Source of the DNA: Piscinibacter sp. HJYY11
GTDB lineage: Bacteria > Pseudomonadota > Gammaproteobacteria > Burkholderiales > Burkholderiaceae_C
Direction: 5' to 3'
NCBI RefSeq assembly: GCF_016735515.1
Contig: NZ_JAERQZ010000001.1
Span: 1 to 64,000 of the forward strand
Length of the DNA stretch: 64,000 bases
A program made the translations under genes and the position numbers. How positions within the stretch are numbered: the stretch's first letter is position 1; the number at the start of each line of letters is the position of its first letter. The notes under the pieces are model-generated. The model saw nothing but the letters and a program-made list of their open reading frames with translations. It did no database searches and had not been told where the DNA came from. Shown here one piece after another: positions 7,590-15,095 of the stretch.

Positions 7590-7745
7590 ATGCGCCTGCT
7601 TCTCGCGGTTGCGTTCTTCAGCTGGATCCTTCTGCAAGTGCGGCAGTCGAAACACGCTGGCGGGATGTTGTCCCAGACTACGCATCGGCATCGATCGAGC
7701 TCATGAATAGGCTCATGGAGTTCTTCTCTGAAGTAGAACTGCCTA
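7590..7745 (+). pseudogene. frameshifted small cassette gene with hydrophobic N-terminus
   Basis: ATG 7590 reads MRLLLAVAFFSWIL, a signal-like or membrane start. The likely rest of the protein (PSASAAVETRWRDVVPDYAS then IELMNRLMEFFSEVELPT) lies in a different frame and runs into the following attC. A frameshift near 7630 is the simplest reading. No family recognised. Confidence 0.4.
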
Positions 7746-7808
7746 CCCTTCCTCCGAGAGGTCCAGCCTTGGCAACCCGGATCGGGCCCCTGATGTCATA
7801 CATTGAAC
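7741..7808 (+). repeat. attC site (diverged)
   Basis: R'' GCCTACC, arm CTTCCTCCGAGAGG, right arm CTGATGTCATACATTGAAC (R' ATTGAAC at 7802-7808). Confidence 0.75.
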
Positions 7809-7817
7809 GCCGCTGAA

Positions 7818-8240
7818 ATGCATTGGCTCAGGTTGGCGAAGCATCTTTGGGCCCTTCCGTGCTCCCTGGTCGGGCTTCTATTGGCGGTCGTGCTGCTTGC
7901 CATGGGTGGCAAGGCAAAGTATTCGGCGGGCGCCCTGGAGGTCACCTATCGCCGGTGCCCAGCGGACTGCGGCAGGCTCGCAAGCAGCCTGTCGTTTCGT
8001 GGCATCGTCCTTGGCCATGTCATCCTCGCTGTCACGGAGGAAGAGCTTGTTCGCATCGGACCGCACGAGCGAGTGCACGTCGAGCAGTATGAGCGCTGGG
8101 GTCCCTTCTTCTTTCTCGCGTATGGAGCGTCAAGCCTCTGGCAGTTGCTCCAGGCTCGAGATCCCTACTGGGACAACCACTTTGAGGTCCAGGCTCGACA
8201 GCGAAGTGCGGAGGTTCATCGGCAGAGCGGCGGCGCCTGA
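7818..8240 (+). CDS. membrane protein with HERVHVEQYERWG motif (cassette gene)
   Basis: A 140-residue protein with an N-terminal membrane helix (SLVGLLLAVVLLAMG) and a central motif PHERVHVEQYERWGPFFFLAY that is strongly conserved in a cassette-associated family. The H-E-x-x-H arrangement resembles a zinc site, but peptidase activity is not established. The ending DPYWDNHFEVQAR is also typical of the family. ATG 7818 is chosen over an in-frame codon inside the attC. The stop overlaps the next R''. Confidence 0.7.
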   Translation: MHWLRLAKHLWALPCSLVGLLLAVVLLAMGGKAKYSAGALEVTYRRCPADCGRLASSLSFRGIVLGHVILAVTEEELVRIGPHERVHVEQYERWGPFFFLAYGASSLWQLLQARDPYWDNHFEVQARQRSAEVHRQSGGA

Positions 8241-8306
8241 TCCTTCGGTCGAGAGGTCGTCACCAGGGGCGCGCGCTGGCGCCGCCTCTCGTGTCAAACG
8301 GTAGGC
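8235..8306 (+). repeat. attC site
   Basis: R'' GCCTGAT, centre CACCAGGGGCGCGCGCTGGC, R' GGTAGGC (8300-8306). Confidence 0.85.
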
Positions 8307-8359
8307 ATCACTGGCAGCAGAATACGAGGCTGCATCTCATTCGAATGGCGAGGTAATTC

Positions 8360-8782
8360 ATGAAGACCTACTCCGGTGGCTGCCTCTGCGGGGAGATTCG
8401 CTATGAAGTCACGGCCGATCCCGGCCCTTCGCGAATCTGCTGGTGTCGAGACTGTCAACGCATCGCATCCAATGGGACCGCGAATGTCGTGTTTCCAAGT
8501 GCGGCACTCAAAGTGACTGGCACGACGGGTCAACATGAGAAGACTGCTGACAGCGGAAACACGGTGACCCGCCGCTTCTGTCCCAAGTGCGGCACCCAGC
8601 TGTTCTCTGATTCGACCGGTCGCCAGGGCTTGACCGTCGTTCGTTTGGGCACACTCGATGACCCGTCGTCCATCAAGCCGACAGCCACCATCTGGAGCGC
8701 CAGCGCGCCGAGCTGGGCCTGCATCGACGGGGCGCTGGAGGTCTTCAAAGGTCCACCGCCTTCCGTGCCCCACAAAAAGTGA
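8360..8782 (+). CDS. GFA family zinc protein (glutathione-dependent formaldehyde-activating fold)
   Basis: A 140-residue protein with the GFA zinc ligands: GGCLCGEIRYEV (residues 7-18), ICWCRDCQR (27-35) and RRFCPKCGTQLF. These form the structural and second zinc sites of the family. The family is named for Gfa, but most members have unknown substrates and many bind small thiols. ATG 8360 follows a GAGGTAATTC leader. A second, unrelated GFA cassette lies at 9259. Confidence 0.85.
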   Translation: MKTYSGGCLCGEIRYEVTADPGPSRICWCRDCQRIASNGTANVVFPSAALKVTGTTGQHEKTADSGNTVTRRFCPKCGTQLFSDSTGRQGLTVVRLGTLDDPSSIKPTATIWSASAPSWACIDGALEVFKGPPPSVPHKK

Positions 8783-8851
8783 TGCCAGTCCGAGCACCAA
8801 GAGGACCAGTCGCGGCGATCCGGGCACGGTCTCTCATGTCGAATGTCGGGC
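8779..8851 (+). repeat. degenerate attC site
   Basis: The right arm CTCTCATGTCGAATGTCGGGC and a CCAAGAGGACCAGTCGC left arm remain. R'' is not recognisable and R' is GTCGGGC. Confidence 0.6.
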
Positions 8852-9161
8852 CGCCTCAAAGAATCTCGGACCCTTCTGCCAGCTGCGACGAACGGCTTCA
8901 TTGCAGTCACACGGAAGTGCCTGAGGTTTCCGTGGACCAAGGGTGGTTTGTGCACCTTGGCTTGGCGGTGGCCGCAATCTCGCGGCGCGTCCGAGGCCTT
9001 GTGCCTTCAGCCGGACCCAAGCCCTGAGGGACTTCAGCCGCGCACCCATCAGTAGCTCACCGAACCTTGCTTTGGCATCCTGTGCGGGCCGCACGGGCAA
9101 GAGCCGCCACCTTTTGCTTGACGAGAATAGCGACCCCGTGAACACGTACGCTCAGGATGCG
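8852..9161. other. cassette body without an intact gene; possible Phd-like remnant on minus strand
   Basis: No convincing + strand gene lies between these two attC sites. On the minus strand around 9050-9090 a short stretch reads QDAKARFGELL, the hallmark start of Phd/YefM antitoxins, but the frame does not continue as a recognisable antitoxin. I read it as the relic of a reverse-oriented antitoxin cassette, with low certainty. Confidence 0.3.
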
Positions 9162-9231
9162 GCCTGGCTCTTCCATCGACGGGGAGGGCGCCCGCCAAGC
9201 CAGGGCGCGCCATTCATGTCATCTGTAGGAC
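9162..9231 (+). repeat. attC site (diverged)
   Basis: R'' GCCTGGC, arm TCTTCCATCGACGGGGAGG, GCCAAGCC spacer, R' GTAGGAC (9225-9231). Confidence 0.75.
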
Positions 9232-9258
9232 GCGCAGGCTCGTCACTGGAGGATCGCC

Positions 9259-9660
9259 ATGTTCAAGAGTGTTGGAGGAGTTCAGATCAAGGAGAAGCAC
9301 CGGGCCTCCTGTCATTGCGGTGCCGTCGTCCTGGAGCTCGATCTCCCTGACGGAATCGTCAATCCACTGCGATGCAACTGCTCGATGTGCCGTCGGAAAG
9401 GCGCCATCATGGGCTCAGTGGCGAGGTCTGGTCTCAGGGTCGTGCAAGGCGAGTCGTCGTTGAAGGAATACCAGTTCAACACGAAGGTCGCCCGTCACTA
9501 CTTCTGTTCCAACTGCGGCGTCTACACACACCACCAGCGCCGCTCGAACCCGGATGAATGCGGCTACAACGTTGGGTGTCTTGAAGGCGTGGATCCCTTT
9601 GACCTGGAGCCTGTCCGCGTCAGTGATGGCGCCAACCACCTTCTTGATCGAAAGTCATGA
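9259..9660 (+). CDS. GFA family zinc protein, second type
   Basis: A 133-residue protein with zinc ligands in ASCHCGAVVLEL, CNCSMCRRKG and YFCSNCGVYTHHQRRSNP. This is the GFA pattern, but it is clearly a different subfamily from the cassette at 8360. The cysteine spacing is intact, so zinc binding is likely. The substrate is unknown. ATG 9259 follows GGAGGATCGCC. Confidence 0.85.
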   Translation: MFKSVGGVQIKEKHRASCHCGAVVLELDLPDGIVNPLRCNCSMCRRKGAIMGSVARSGLRVVQGESSLKEYQFNTKVARHYFCSNCGVYTHHQRRSNPDECGYNVGCLEGVDPFDLEPVRVSDGANHLLDRKS

Positions 9661-9727
9661 GAGCAGGGCGGCTGTGGGTCATCATGCTGCCGCCGCAATT
9701 CGTCGAGAGCTCCCATGCCAGCATGAC

Positions 9728-9796
9728 GCACAACCCTTCAATGGAGGGAACGTTCCCCGGCAAGCCGGGCCACGCGTGTCATCTCAATCGCTAGCC
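9728..9796 (+). repeat. attC site
   Basis: R'' GCACAAC, arm CCTTCAATGGAGGGAACG, GGCAAGCCGGGC centre, R' GCTAGCC (9790-9796). The interval 9661-9727 before it is non-coding. Confidence 0.8.
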
Positions 9797-9805
9797 GGCG
9801 CAGCT

Positions 9806-10177
9806 GTGGACGGCGTTCTATTTCTTCTCTTCATCGTTCCCCTCGCATCGGTGTGGGTCAGCGTCGTCTACTTCTTTTCAGCTCCAAAGGATGCTGCGTC
9901 GGGTGACGTGCTGCTGGGCGCCCTGCCTGGGCTGGCCTTGGCATCCCTCACGACCCTGGGTCTGCTGACCACGGAAGGCAGGCCACTCCAACCGCAGGTT
10001 GGCGTTCCACTGTTCCTCGTCTCACTGGTCGTCCCGCCCATCCTGATGGCTCTCGCCATCAAGGTGTATCGCGGGAGCTGGCGAGTTCCTGTCCTTCAGA
10101 CCATCAATGCCGCTTGCTACCTGGAGCTTCTTTGGGTCGCGTTCTTCACATTTCTTGGTCTTCGAGTGGGCCACTAG
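9806..10177 (+). CDS. small membrane protein (cassette gene)
   Basis: A 123-residue protein with four hydrophobic segments (LFLLFIVPLASVWVSVVYFF, ALPGLALASLTTLGLL, PLFLVSLVVPPILMALAI, LELLWVAFFTFLGL). GTG 9806 is the first start after the attC in this frame, since the longer frame reads through the attC. No family recognised. Expected in the inner membrane. Confidence 0.6.
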   Translation: MDGVLFLLFIVPLASVWVSVVYFFSAPKDAASGDVLLGALPGLALASLTTLGLLTTEGRPLQPQVGVPLFLVSLVVPPILMALAIKVYRGSWRVPVLQTINAACYLELLWVAFFTFLGLRVGH

Positions 10178-10329
10178 CGGTCCATGCCGTTTCCACCGGG
10201 AACTGGAAACCGGCTGTGTGAGACTTGGACGACCTGCTTCTCTTGGCTGGTTTCTTGTCACTTCTTCAGCTTCGCGCAAAGAACACCTTGCAGCCTGACG
10301 ACTTCATTCGAGATAGCTCGGACAGCGGC
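10178..10329 (+). other. non-coding spacer with a relic of the zinc-ribbon cassette tail
   Basis: About 50 bases around 10230-10275 (GGCTGGTTTCTTG, then TCTTCAGCTTCGCGCAA) match the 3' tail of the cassette gene at 2625-2980. It is a fragment of a second copy with no open frame. Confidence 0.45.
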
Positions 10330-10398
10330 GCGTTACGCTTCCGATCCAGACCACCGGTCCCGGCGAACCGGGCCTGACCTCCTATGTCGAACTGAGGC
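10330..10398 (+). repeat. degenerate attC site
   Basis: Centre ACCGGTCCCGGCGAACCGGG and right arm CCTATGTCGAACTGAGGC are attC-like. R'' is GCGTTAC and R' CTGAGGC. Confidence 0.6.
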
Positions 10399-10443
10399 GC
10401 TGCGGGCGGGGCACTGCCTCACCACCACACGACCGCTGACAGA

Positions 10444-10788
10444 ATGGACCAGATGTCACCGAACAATTTCGACCTTGAGCTGCAAGGGCTTCACGCCCGC
10501 TCCGTGGGCAGACTTCTTGCGACCGAAGTGTTTGACAAGGATGCTTTCGACGCGCTCAGATCCCACCTGTGCGAGAAGGCGGAGCTTCTCAAGTCGGAGC
10601 ACGTCGTCTCGAAGCAAATCCTGGATTGCCTGCTTTCAGCGGTTCAGGTCATTCAAAGTCGCGCGGAATACCTGCCAGAGGCCAGGGATCATGTCGCCAT
10701 GGCCGACGAGTTCTTCATGCTCCTCGGGCAAATCGTCATCGGAGAAGGCTGCAACGATCGCAGGCCCGGCGTTCCTCGTGTTCGGTAA
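10444..10788 (+). CDS. hypothetical helical protein (cassette gene)
   Basis: A 114-residue soluble protein, probably mostly alpha-helical (LLATEVFDKDAFDALRSHLC, HVVSKQILDCLLSAVQVIQS). No known motif, signal peptide or membrane helix. ATG 10444 has a weak leader. It lies between two decayed attC sites, so it may now be immobile. Function unknown. Confidence 0.5.
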   Translation: MDQMSPNNFDLELQGLHARSVGRLLATEVFDKDAFDALRSHLCEKAELLKSEHVVSKQILDCLLSAVQVIQSRAEYLPEARDHVAMADEFFMLLGQIVIGEGCNDRRPGVPRVR

Positions 10789-10791
10789 AGC

Positions 10792-10861
10792 CGCACCAGG
10801 TGCTCCGAGGGGACGGGCCCCGGGGGAAGGTCCGGTCGGCTTGTCATGTCAAACCTGAAGC
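10792..10861 (+). repeat. degenerate attC site
   Basis: CGAGGGGACGGGCCCCGGGG followed by GGCTTGTCATGTCAAACCTGAAGC. The right arm is clear, but R'' and R' are lost. The interval 10862-11013 shows no gene. Confidence 0.55.
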
Positions 10862-11013
10862 GGCAGGAAGATCGCTGAGATCCTGAAGGTGGCTGTTGAA
10901 CTCGACGAACCCGACGTCTCTCCCAAGTGGGATGCCGACGTTGATGGAATGAGTTGTGCCACGTATCGTCTCCAGCATTGAGGCCGACCCTCCACGGCCA
11001 ACGGCTCGAGCAA

Positions 11014-11958
11014 ATGCAAAACTTCATTCTGAGACCGGGGCCGGCGCTGATGGCGCAGCGTTGGGTGAAAGATGGCGACGAGGACCTGAGCGAACGGGTC
11101 GATGTGTCGATGCGAGCGCATCAACACCTCTTCGAGACGGTCGAGCTGGACGCTTGCGTGACCTTGGCAGACGTTCTGGGTCTGCTGGCAAAGGACGCCA
11201 CGCTGCGCCAGGTGTTTCATCGCGACTGGTCGGAAGAGATCTGTGCGGAGGCGCAGCTGGGCGCGTTTCCGCTTTCCAGCCGCGAGCCGTCATTGAACGA
11301 GCGGATGGAGTACCTTGAGCTGTACCAGCAATGGGGCTACGACAGCAGCCGGCGAACCTATCTCCCAACGCAGCGATTGCAGCTTCACGGACTCGGCGCC
11401 GAACTGGAAGACGATGCTCCTGCGTACGGCCGGAAGAAGGGCGAGCGGATTGCGTGGTCGATCTCGCTCACACCGGTGCGCGAGCTGTTGACGCTGCCGA
11501 TTCGCGTCTGCCCGGGAGTGATTGTCGTTGAGGACGATGTGGACTCCCGGTCGTATGGACTGGAGATCGGTCGTGTGTTTCATCCCGACGTGACGTTGGG
11601 GCAGATCGTCGATGGGGTGCTGAATGAGCTCGGGTTTCATGGCGGGCCGGCCCAGCGAGACGCGCTCGCTGAAGAACTTGGGAGGAGGGCACAAGAAGCT
11701 ACCGACGGGCCCGCTGAGCTCGTCAGCATCGACGACCTCTTCAAGGAGTCGGTGCAACCCGCCTGCGACGCCATGTTTGATGACCTGGGAGGGCGAACGT
11801 CGCGGGAGATCCAGAAGGCCATGCGACTCATCGCGGACGACGAGAACGCGGCAAACTGGTTCCACCGAACGTTTGACGGCGCGGTCGTGGTGAAAGCCCA
11901 ATTCCGCAACCGAACTGGCAGGGAGTTCAGGAAGGCCTTCCGAGCAGCCAATCGATAG
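11014..11958 (+). CDS. hypothetical protein, 314 residues
   Basis: A long, clean frame starting MQNFILRPGPALMAQRW. The protein is acidic and soluble, with segments such as RAHQHLFETVELDACVTLAD and a central FHPDVTLGQIVDGVLNELGFHGG. No signal peptide, membrane helix or catalytic motif is seen. It is not followed by an attC, unlike the other array genes. ATG 11014 is preferred to the upstream start at 10954. No family recognised. Confidence 0.6.
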   Translation: MQNFILRPGPALMAQRWVKDGDEDLSERVDVSMRAHQHLFETVELDACVTLADVLGLLAKDATLRQVFHRDWSEEICAEAQLGAFPLSSREPSLNERMEYLELYQQWGYDSSRRTYLPTQRLQLHGLGAELEDDAPAYGRKKGERIAWSISLTPVRELLTLPIRVCPGVIVVEDDVDSRSYGLEIGRVFHPDVTLGQIVDGVLNELGFHGGPAQRDALAEELGRRAQEATDGPAELVSIDDLFKESVQPACDAMFDDLGGRTSREIQKAMRLIADDENAANWFHRTFDGAVVVKAQFRNRTGREFRKAFRAANR

Positions 11959-12062
11959 GACGCCTCGTCACCAGCATTCCCTCCATTGGGGGCTCACGCT
12001 CAGGAGGGTTGTCGACCCGGCATCATCTCCGCCATGATGCTCTCCACAACAGGGAGGGATCC

Positions 12063-12302
12063 ATGACAGGGGTTGACGTTCAGGAAATCTCGCTCGATGA
12101 CCAGTACCGACTGGCACTGGCGCACGATACGGTGAAGAAGCACTTTGCGGCGGCGATCGAGCACTTCGACGAAGAATTCGGGCCGGGTACCGTGCTGGAG
12201 AAACCGGAGTTGCTGGCGGTCTTCGTCCACGCAGCGGCCATGGAATCCTTGGCCTCTGCGATTGCGGGTGCGAACGCGAGGAAAGACACGTCGACACTCT
12301 AA
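12063..12302 (+). CDS. hypothetical protein, 79 residues
   Basis: MTGVDVQEISLDDQYRLAL starts 6 bases after a strong AGGGAGG ribosome-binding site, which supports translation. It is acidic and mostly helical (HDTVKKHFAAAIEHF). It lies directly upstream of the phosphatase fragment, with the stop TAA at 12302 and the fragment's first codon at 12304. Function unknown. Confidence 0.55.
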   Translation: MTGVDVQEISLDDQYRLALAHDTVKKHFAAAIEHFDEEFGPGTVLEKPELLAVFVHAAAMESLASAIAGANARKDTSTL

Positions 12303-12303
12303 G

Positions 12304-12543
12304 GTGCAGCAGAATGCGGACGCTCTGCGCGACCAGCTTCAGCACGGCCGGGCGGTGGCCATCCACTGTCGGGCCGGCATCGGACGCACGGGCGTGGTCG
12401 CCGGCAGTCTCCTCCATCTGCTTGGCATCCCCTGCAAGGACATCTTTCACCGGCTGAGTCGAAGCCGCGGCGTGTCGATGCCCGCGACAAGTTCCCAAGC
12501 CGACTGGGTCGAGCAGTTCTGGAAGGTGCGGCGTGGGTCCTGA
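12304..12543 (+). pseudogene. C-terminal fragment of a tyrosine/dual-specificity phosphatase
   Basis: The frame from GTG 12304 encodes about 79 residues and contains the phosphatase P-loop HCRAGIGRTG (Cys22, Arg28 of this fragment) and an ADWVEQFW C-terminus. The N-terminal half with the general-acid loop is missing, and the frame abuts the previous gene without its own ribosome-binding site. It is most likely a truncated remnant left by a deletion at the junction near 12303. Confidence 0.65.
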
Positions 12544-12583
12544 GGGTTTCAACACGTCGACGCAGGTCGGAGAGCTGTCGCCT

Positions 12584-13147
12584 GTGAAGCACATCCTCTT
12601 CGATGCCGATGGAGTTCTCCAGCACGCCACCCAGCACTGGCAACCTGCGTTGCAGTCGGTCCTCGGCCTCAGCGATGAGGCACAGGCGAAGGCCGTCCTC
12701 GACGACATCTTCCAGGCCGAAACCGAGGTGCTCGAAACCGAGGGTGGTTTCGCAGAACGGCTGGAGCGCGTCCTGGCCAAGTGGAATCGACCAGGCCTTC
12801 TGTCGCAGACGCTGGATGTGATCCACGCGATCGAGGTCTTCGACGACGTGATGAGCACCGTGCAGGCCCTCCGCAGGCGAGGCGTGCGCTGCCACGTCGC
12901 AAGCAATCAGCAATGCGCGCGAGCCGAGGTGGGATTGGCTCGACGCAAGCATGTGAACCTGTCGCGTCTTCAAGAGCATGCCCGCACCCACGGTGGCGAG
13001 TGCCTCACCGAGGCGTACATCACCAGCCGCACCTACTACCGGTTCCGGTGTGCCGAGGGCCATGAGTGGGAGGCGCGCGCCGGCAATGTTCTTCAGGGAG
13101 GGTGGTGCGCTACATGCCGAGCCGCAGAGCGGGTCGGCAAACGTTAG
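12584..13147 (+). CDS. chimeric protein: HAD hydrolase N-terminus joined to a zinc-ribbon domain
   Basis: From GTG 12584 (GGAGAG upstream) 187 residues are read. Residues 1-110 are a HAD-type phosphatase: KHILFDADGVLQ gives motif I (Asp7, Asp9) and CHVASNQQ gives motif II (Ser107). Motifs III and IV are absent. From about residue 120 the sequence switches to a different fold, LQEHARTHGGECLTEAYI then RFRCAEGHEWEA and WCATCRAAE, a treble-clef zinc-ribbon repeat found in nuclease-associated proteins. The stop TAG lies in an attC half-site. I infer fusion by deletion; catalytic activity is unlikely. Confidence 0.6.
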   Translation: MKHILFDADGVLQHATQHWQPALQSVLGLSDEAQAKAVLDDIFQAETEVLETEGGFAERLERVLAKWNRPGLLSQTLDVIHAIEVFDDVMSTVQALRRRGVRCHVASNQQCARAEVGLARRKHVNLSRLQEHARTHGGECLTEAYITSRTYYRFRCAEGHEWEARAGNVLQGGWCATCRAAERVGKR

Positions 13148-13149
13148 CG
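13126..13149 (+). repeat. attC right-half remnant
   Basis: CGGGTCGGCAAACGTTAGCG keeps only the R' end. The left half and R'' are missing, which fits a deletion that also created the chimeric gene just upstream. Confidence 0.5.
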
Positions 13150-13157
13150 CGCATCAA

Positions 13158-13742
13158 ATGACTATCGAGTCGCCCTATCACGTCAAGTACGGAAGCCTCG
13201 AGCTGTTCCTAGGCAGCATCACGCAGCGGGAAGCCGATCCCACGTACTCGTTGCTAAAGACGCATCTGGTCTTCGAAGAAGTGCTGCGGGACTACATACA
13301 AAGTCGTCTGCCGCATCCACAAGCACTTGATGGCGCTCGCCTCACGTTCGCGCAGCGCCTAGCAGTCGCTCGGGCGATTTCAACCCATGTATCTCCGGAC
13401 AATTGGCATTGGGTCGCAATCGCAGATCTGAACAAACTACGAAACCTGCTTGCACACAATCTTCAACCCGCCGAGCTGCGAGGCAAGATCGAAAGCTACA
13501 CAGAGTCAGTTATCGGCAAGCTCGGTGTGTCTTTGCCAGAACCTAAGCAGCGTGAAGAAGGGATCGAACTGCCAGAAGAAGAGATTCCACGCTACTCTGC
13601 GTTCGACATGGCAAACGCAGCACTCTTTACGTACTCATGTTCCTTGCTTGGCTTAGTCTCAGCAGACCTTATTGCAAGAGAACAGCGTCGAGAAGGTGAG
13701 CTACGGAGCAATGCAGTGGAGCCGCCGAAAGATGCGCGCTAA
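13158..13742 (+). CDS. HEPN-like protein (cassette gene)
   Basis: A 194-residue helical protein. NKLRNLLAHNL (residues 92-102) contains R95-x4-H100, the active-site pattern of HEPN-type RNases, and it is preceded by helices (HLVFEEVLRDYIQSRL) as expected for such folds. The C-terminal helix FDMANAALFTYSCSLLGLVS is hydrophobic. HEPN proteins often act as toxins or in defence, but the motif is short and I cannot confirm RNase activity. ATG 13158 is 9 bases after the attC remnant. Confidence 0.5.
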   Translation: MTIESPYHVKYGSLELFLGSITQREADPTYSLLKTHLVFEEVLRDYIQSRLPHPQALDGARLTFAQRLAVARAISTHVSPDNWHWVAIADLNKLRNLLAHNLQPAELRGKIESYTESVIGKLGVSLPEPKQREEGIELPEEEIPRYSAFDMANAALFTYSCSLLGLVSADLIAREQRREGELRSNAVEPPKDAR

Positions 13743-13808
13743 CCCTTCCATCGAGAGGACGTCACAAGGGCTACGCCCTTGCGCCGCCTCTCATGTCAAA
13801 CGTTAGGC
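13737..13808 (+). repeat. attC site with altered spacer
   Basis: R'' CGCTAAC, R' GTTAGGC (13802-13808). The centre is ACAAGGGCTACGCCCTTGCG, the same variant type as the site at 3986. Confidence 0.9.
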
Positions 13809-13817
13809 GTCCCAGAA

Positions 13818-14432
13818 ATGATTCATCGCCGCACCCTCCTGCTTTCGATTGGTCTGCTGCCTGGCTACCTCGTAGGGGCTCAGCCGTCTTCATTGCTCGC
13901 TCAGGGAAGTCAGATACTGCAGGACGTGACAGGTCAGCCCGTTCGCGAGTTCTCTACCCAAGACTTTGGGCGAGGGGTGTATTCGGACGGGCCATCCGTT
14001 CTAGTCCCTGAGAAGCAAGCGGAGCGCCTACTCAATCTAGTCAGAACCAAGCTTCCAGCAGGGCTAGTGGCCTTCGTCGGCGTAACCAACAGCCATGCAA
14101 CGCCAAAGCCGAACGGGGTCGAGCTTGTCGTGGCAGCCGGGAAAGACCAGTTCGACATCCTTCGCGTCGCAGCTACAGATGGGGTGAACCATGGGCTAAG
14201 TACCGAAGATTTCATCAAGGAGCTTGTGAGGTGGAACGATGAGTTCGGAATCGACATTTGGCAAGCTGAAACCGATGTTGTCCAACTGAGACCCAAGACA
14301 CTGCCAAAGAACCTTCGTGCGTTCGCCAACCGCGTGTACAAGTTCTGCCCAGACATCGTTGACCAAGGTACCGGTGACGTTAGGAAGCTAGAGAAGTTGA
14401 TTGCGCAAGAGAAGGCGGTGCTTCTGTGGTGA
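13818..14432 (+). CDS. DUF4253 protein with N-terminal signal (cassette gene)
   Basis: A 204-residue protein. The N-terminus MIHRRTLLLSIGLLPGYLVG looks like a signal or anchor. The C-terminal half carries DUF4253 features: the DGVNHGLSTEDFIKELVRWN segment, DVVQLRPKTLPKNLRAFA and KFCPDIVDQGTGDV. The usual WWD end is reduced to LLW. DUF4253 occurs in several immunity-like proteins, but no biochemical role is established. It lies between two good attC sites, so the cassette should be mobile. Confidence 0.75.
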   Translation: MIHRRTLLLSIGLLPGYLVGAQPSSLLAQGSQILQDVTGQPVREFSTQDFGRGVYSDGPSVLVPEKQAERLLNLVRTKLPAGLVAFVGVTNSHATPKPNGVELVVAAGKDQFDILRVAATDGVNHGLSTEDFIKELVRWNDEFGIDIWQAETDVVQLRPKTLPKNLRAFANRVYKFCPDIVDQGTGDVRKLEKLIAQEKAVLLW

Positions 14433-14445
14433 GATTGAGCGCGAC

Positions 14446-14514
14446 GCCTAACCCTTCCATCGAGAGGACGTCGCCCGGCAAGCCGGGCGCCGCCTCTCAT
14501 CTCAAACGTTAGGC
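14446..14514 (+). repeat. attC site
   Basis: R'' GCCTAAC, R' GTTAGGC (14508-14514). Consensus arms, with CATCTCAAACG in place of CATGTCAAACG. Confidence 0.93.
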
Positions 14515-14536
14515 GCCGTAAGGGAGAGAAAGCGCT

Positions 14537-15007
14537 ATGGCAAAGGCACCTGAAGACACAAAGCCAGAAAGCTGGCAACGGTTCTTCGCTGTAACGGCGA
14601 ATAACCAAGCATGGGACGTGGCAGAGCTGCCAAGCGCTCAAGTCGACAAGCTTGCGCTTCTTAACGCTGCGCACGCTTCAGCTTGGCACTGGCAAGCCGC
14701 CGGAAACGAACTGAACCACAAACGCGCACTCATGCTCCTGTCTCAGGCGCATGCTGTGGCTGGACTTGGACAATCTGCGTTGCTCTTCGCAGAGGAAATG
14801 CGAGCCTACTTTCTGGGTGAGCCCTCCACGCCCGATTGGGAGGTCGCCCTCACTCATGCGATCCATGCCAATGCTGCGCACGCCGCCGGCAAGCGTGAGC
14901 ATCACCAAAGCTCCTATGCCTTGGCTCAGAGCGCTATGGCTGCAATCGCCGATCCAGAAGACAAAGCCATTGTTGTTCGGCTCTTCGAGCAGGTTCCGCG
15001 GCCATGA
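14537..15007 (+). CDS. helical cassette protein of unknown function
   Basis: A 156-residue soluble protein (SWQRFFAVTANNQAWDVAE, LNAAHASAWHWQAAGNEL, then HAIHANAAHAAGKREHH). The repeated helix pairs suggest a TPR-like scaffold, and the sequence type recurs in integron arrays. No catalytic motif is visible. ATG 14537 follows GGGAGAGAAAGC. Function unknown. Confidence 0.6.
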   Translation: MAKAPEDTKPESWQRFFAVTANNQAWDVAELPSAQVDKLALLNAAHASAWHWQAAGNELNHKRALMLLSQAHAVAGLGQSALLFAEEMRAYFLGEPSTPDWEVALTHAIHANAAHAAGKREHHQSSYALAQSAMAAIADPEDKAIVVRLFEQVPRP

Positions 15008-15020
15008 GGCAGTTCGCGGC

Positions 15021-15089
15021 GCCTAACCCTTCCATCGAGAGGACCCGCCCCGGCAAGCCGGGTCGAGCCTCTCATATCAAACGTTAGGC
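15021..15089 (+). repeat. attC site
   Basis: R'' GCCTAAC, R' GTTAGGC (15083-15089), GGCAAGCC spacer. Confidence 0.93.
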
Positions 15090-15095
15090 CGCGGA

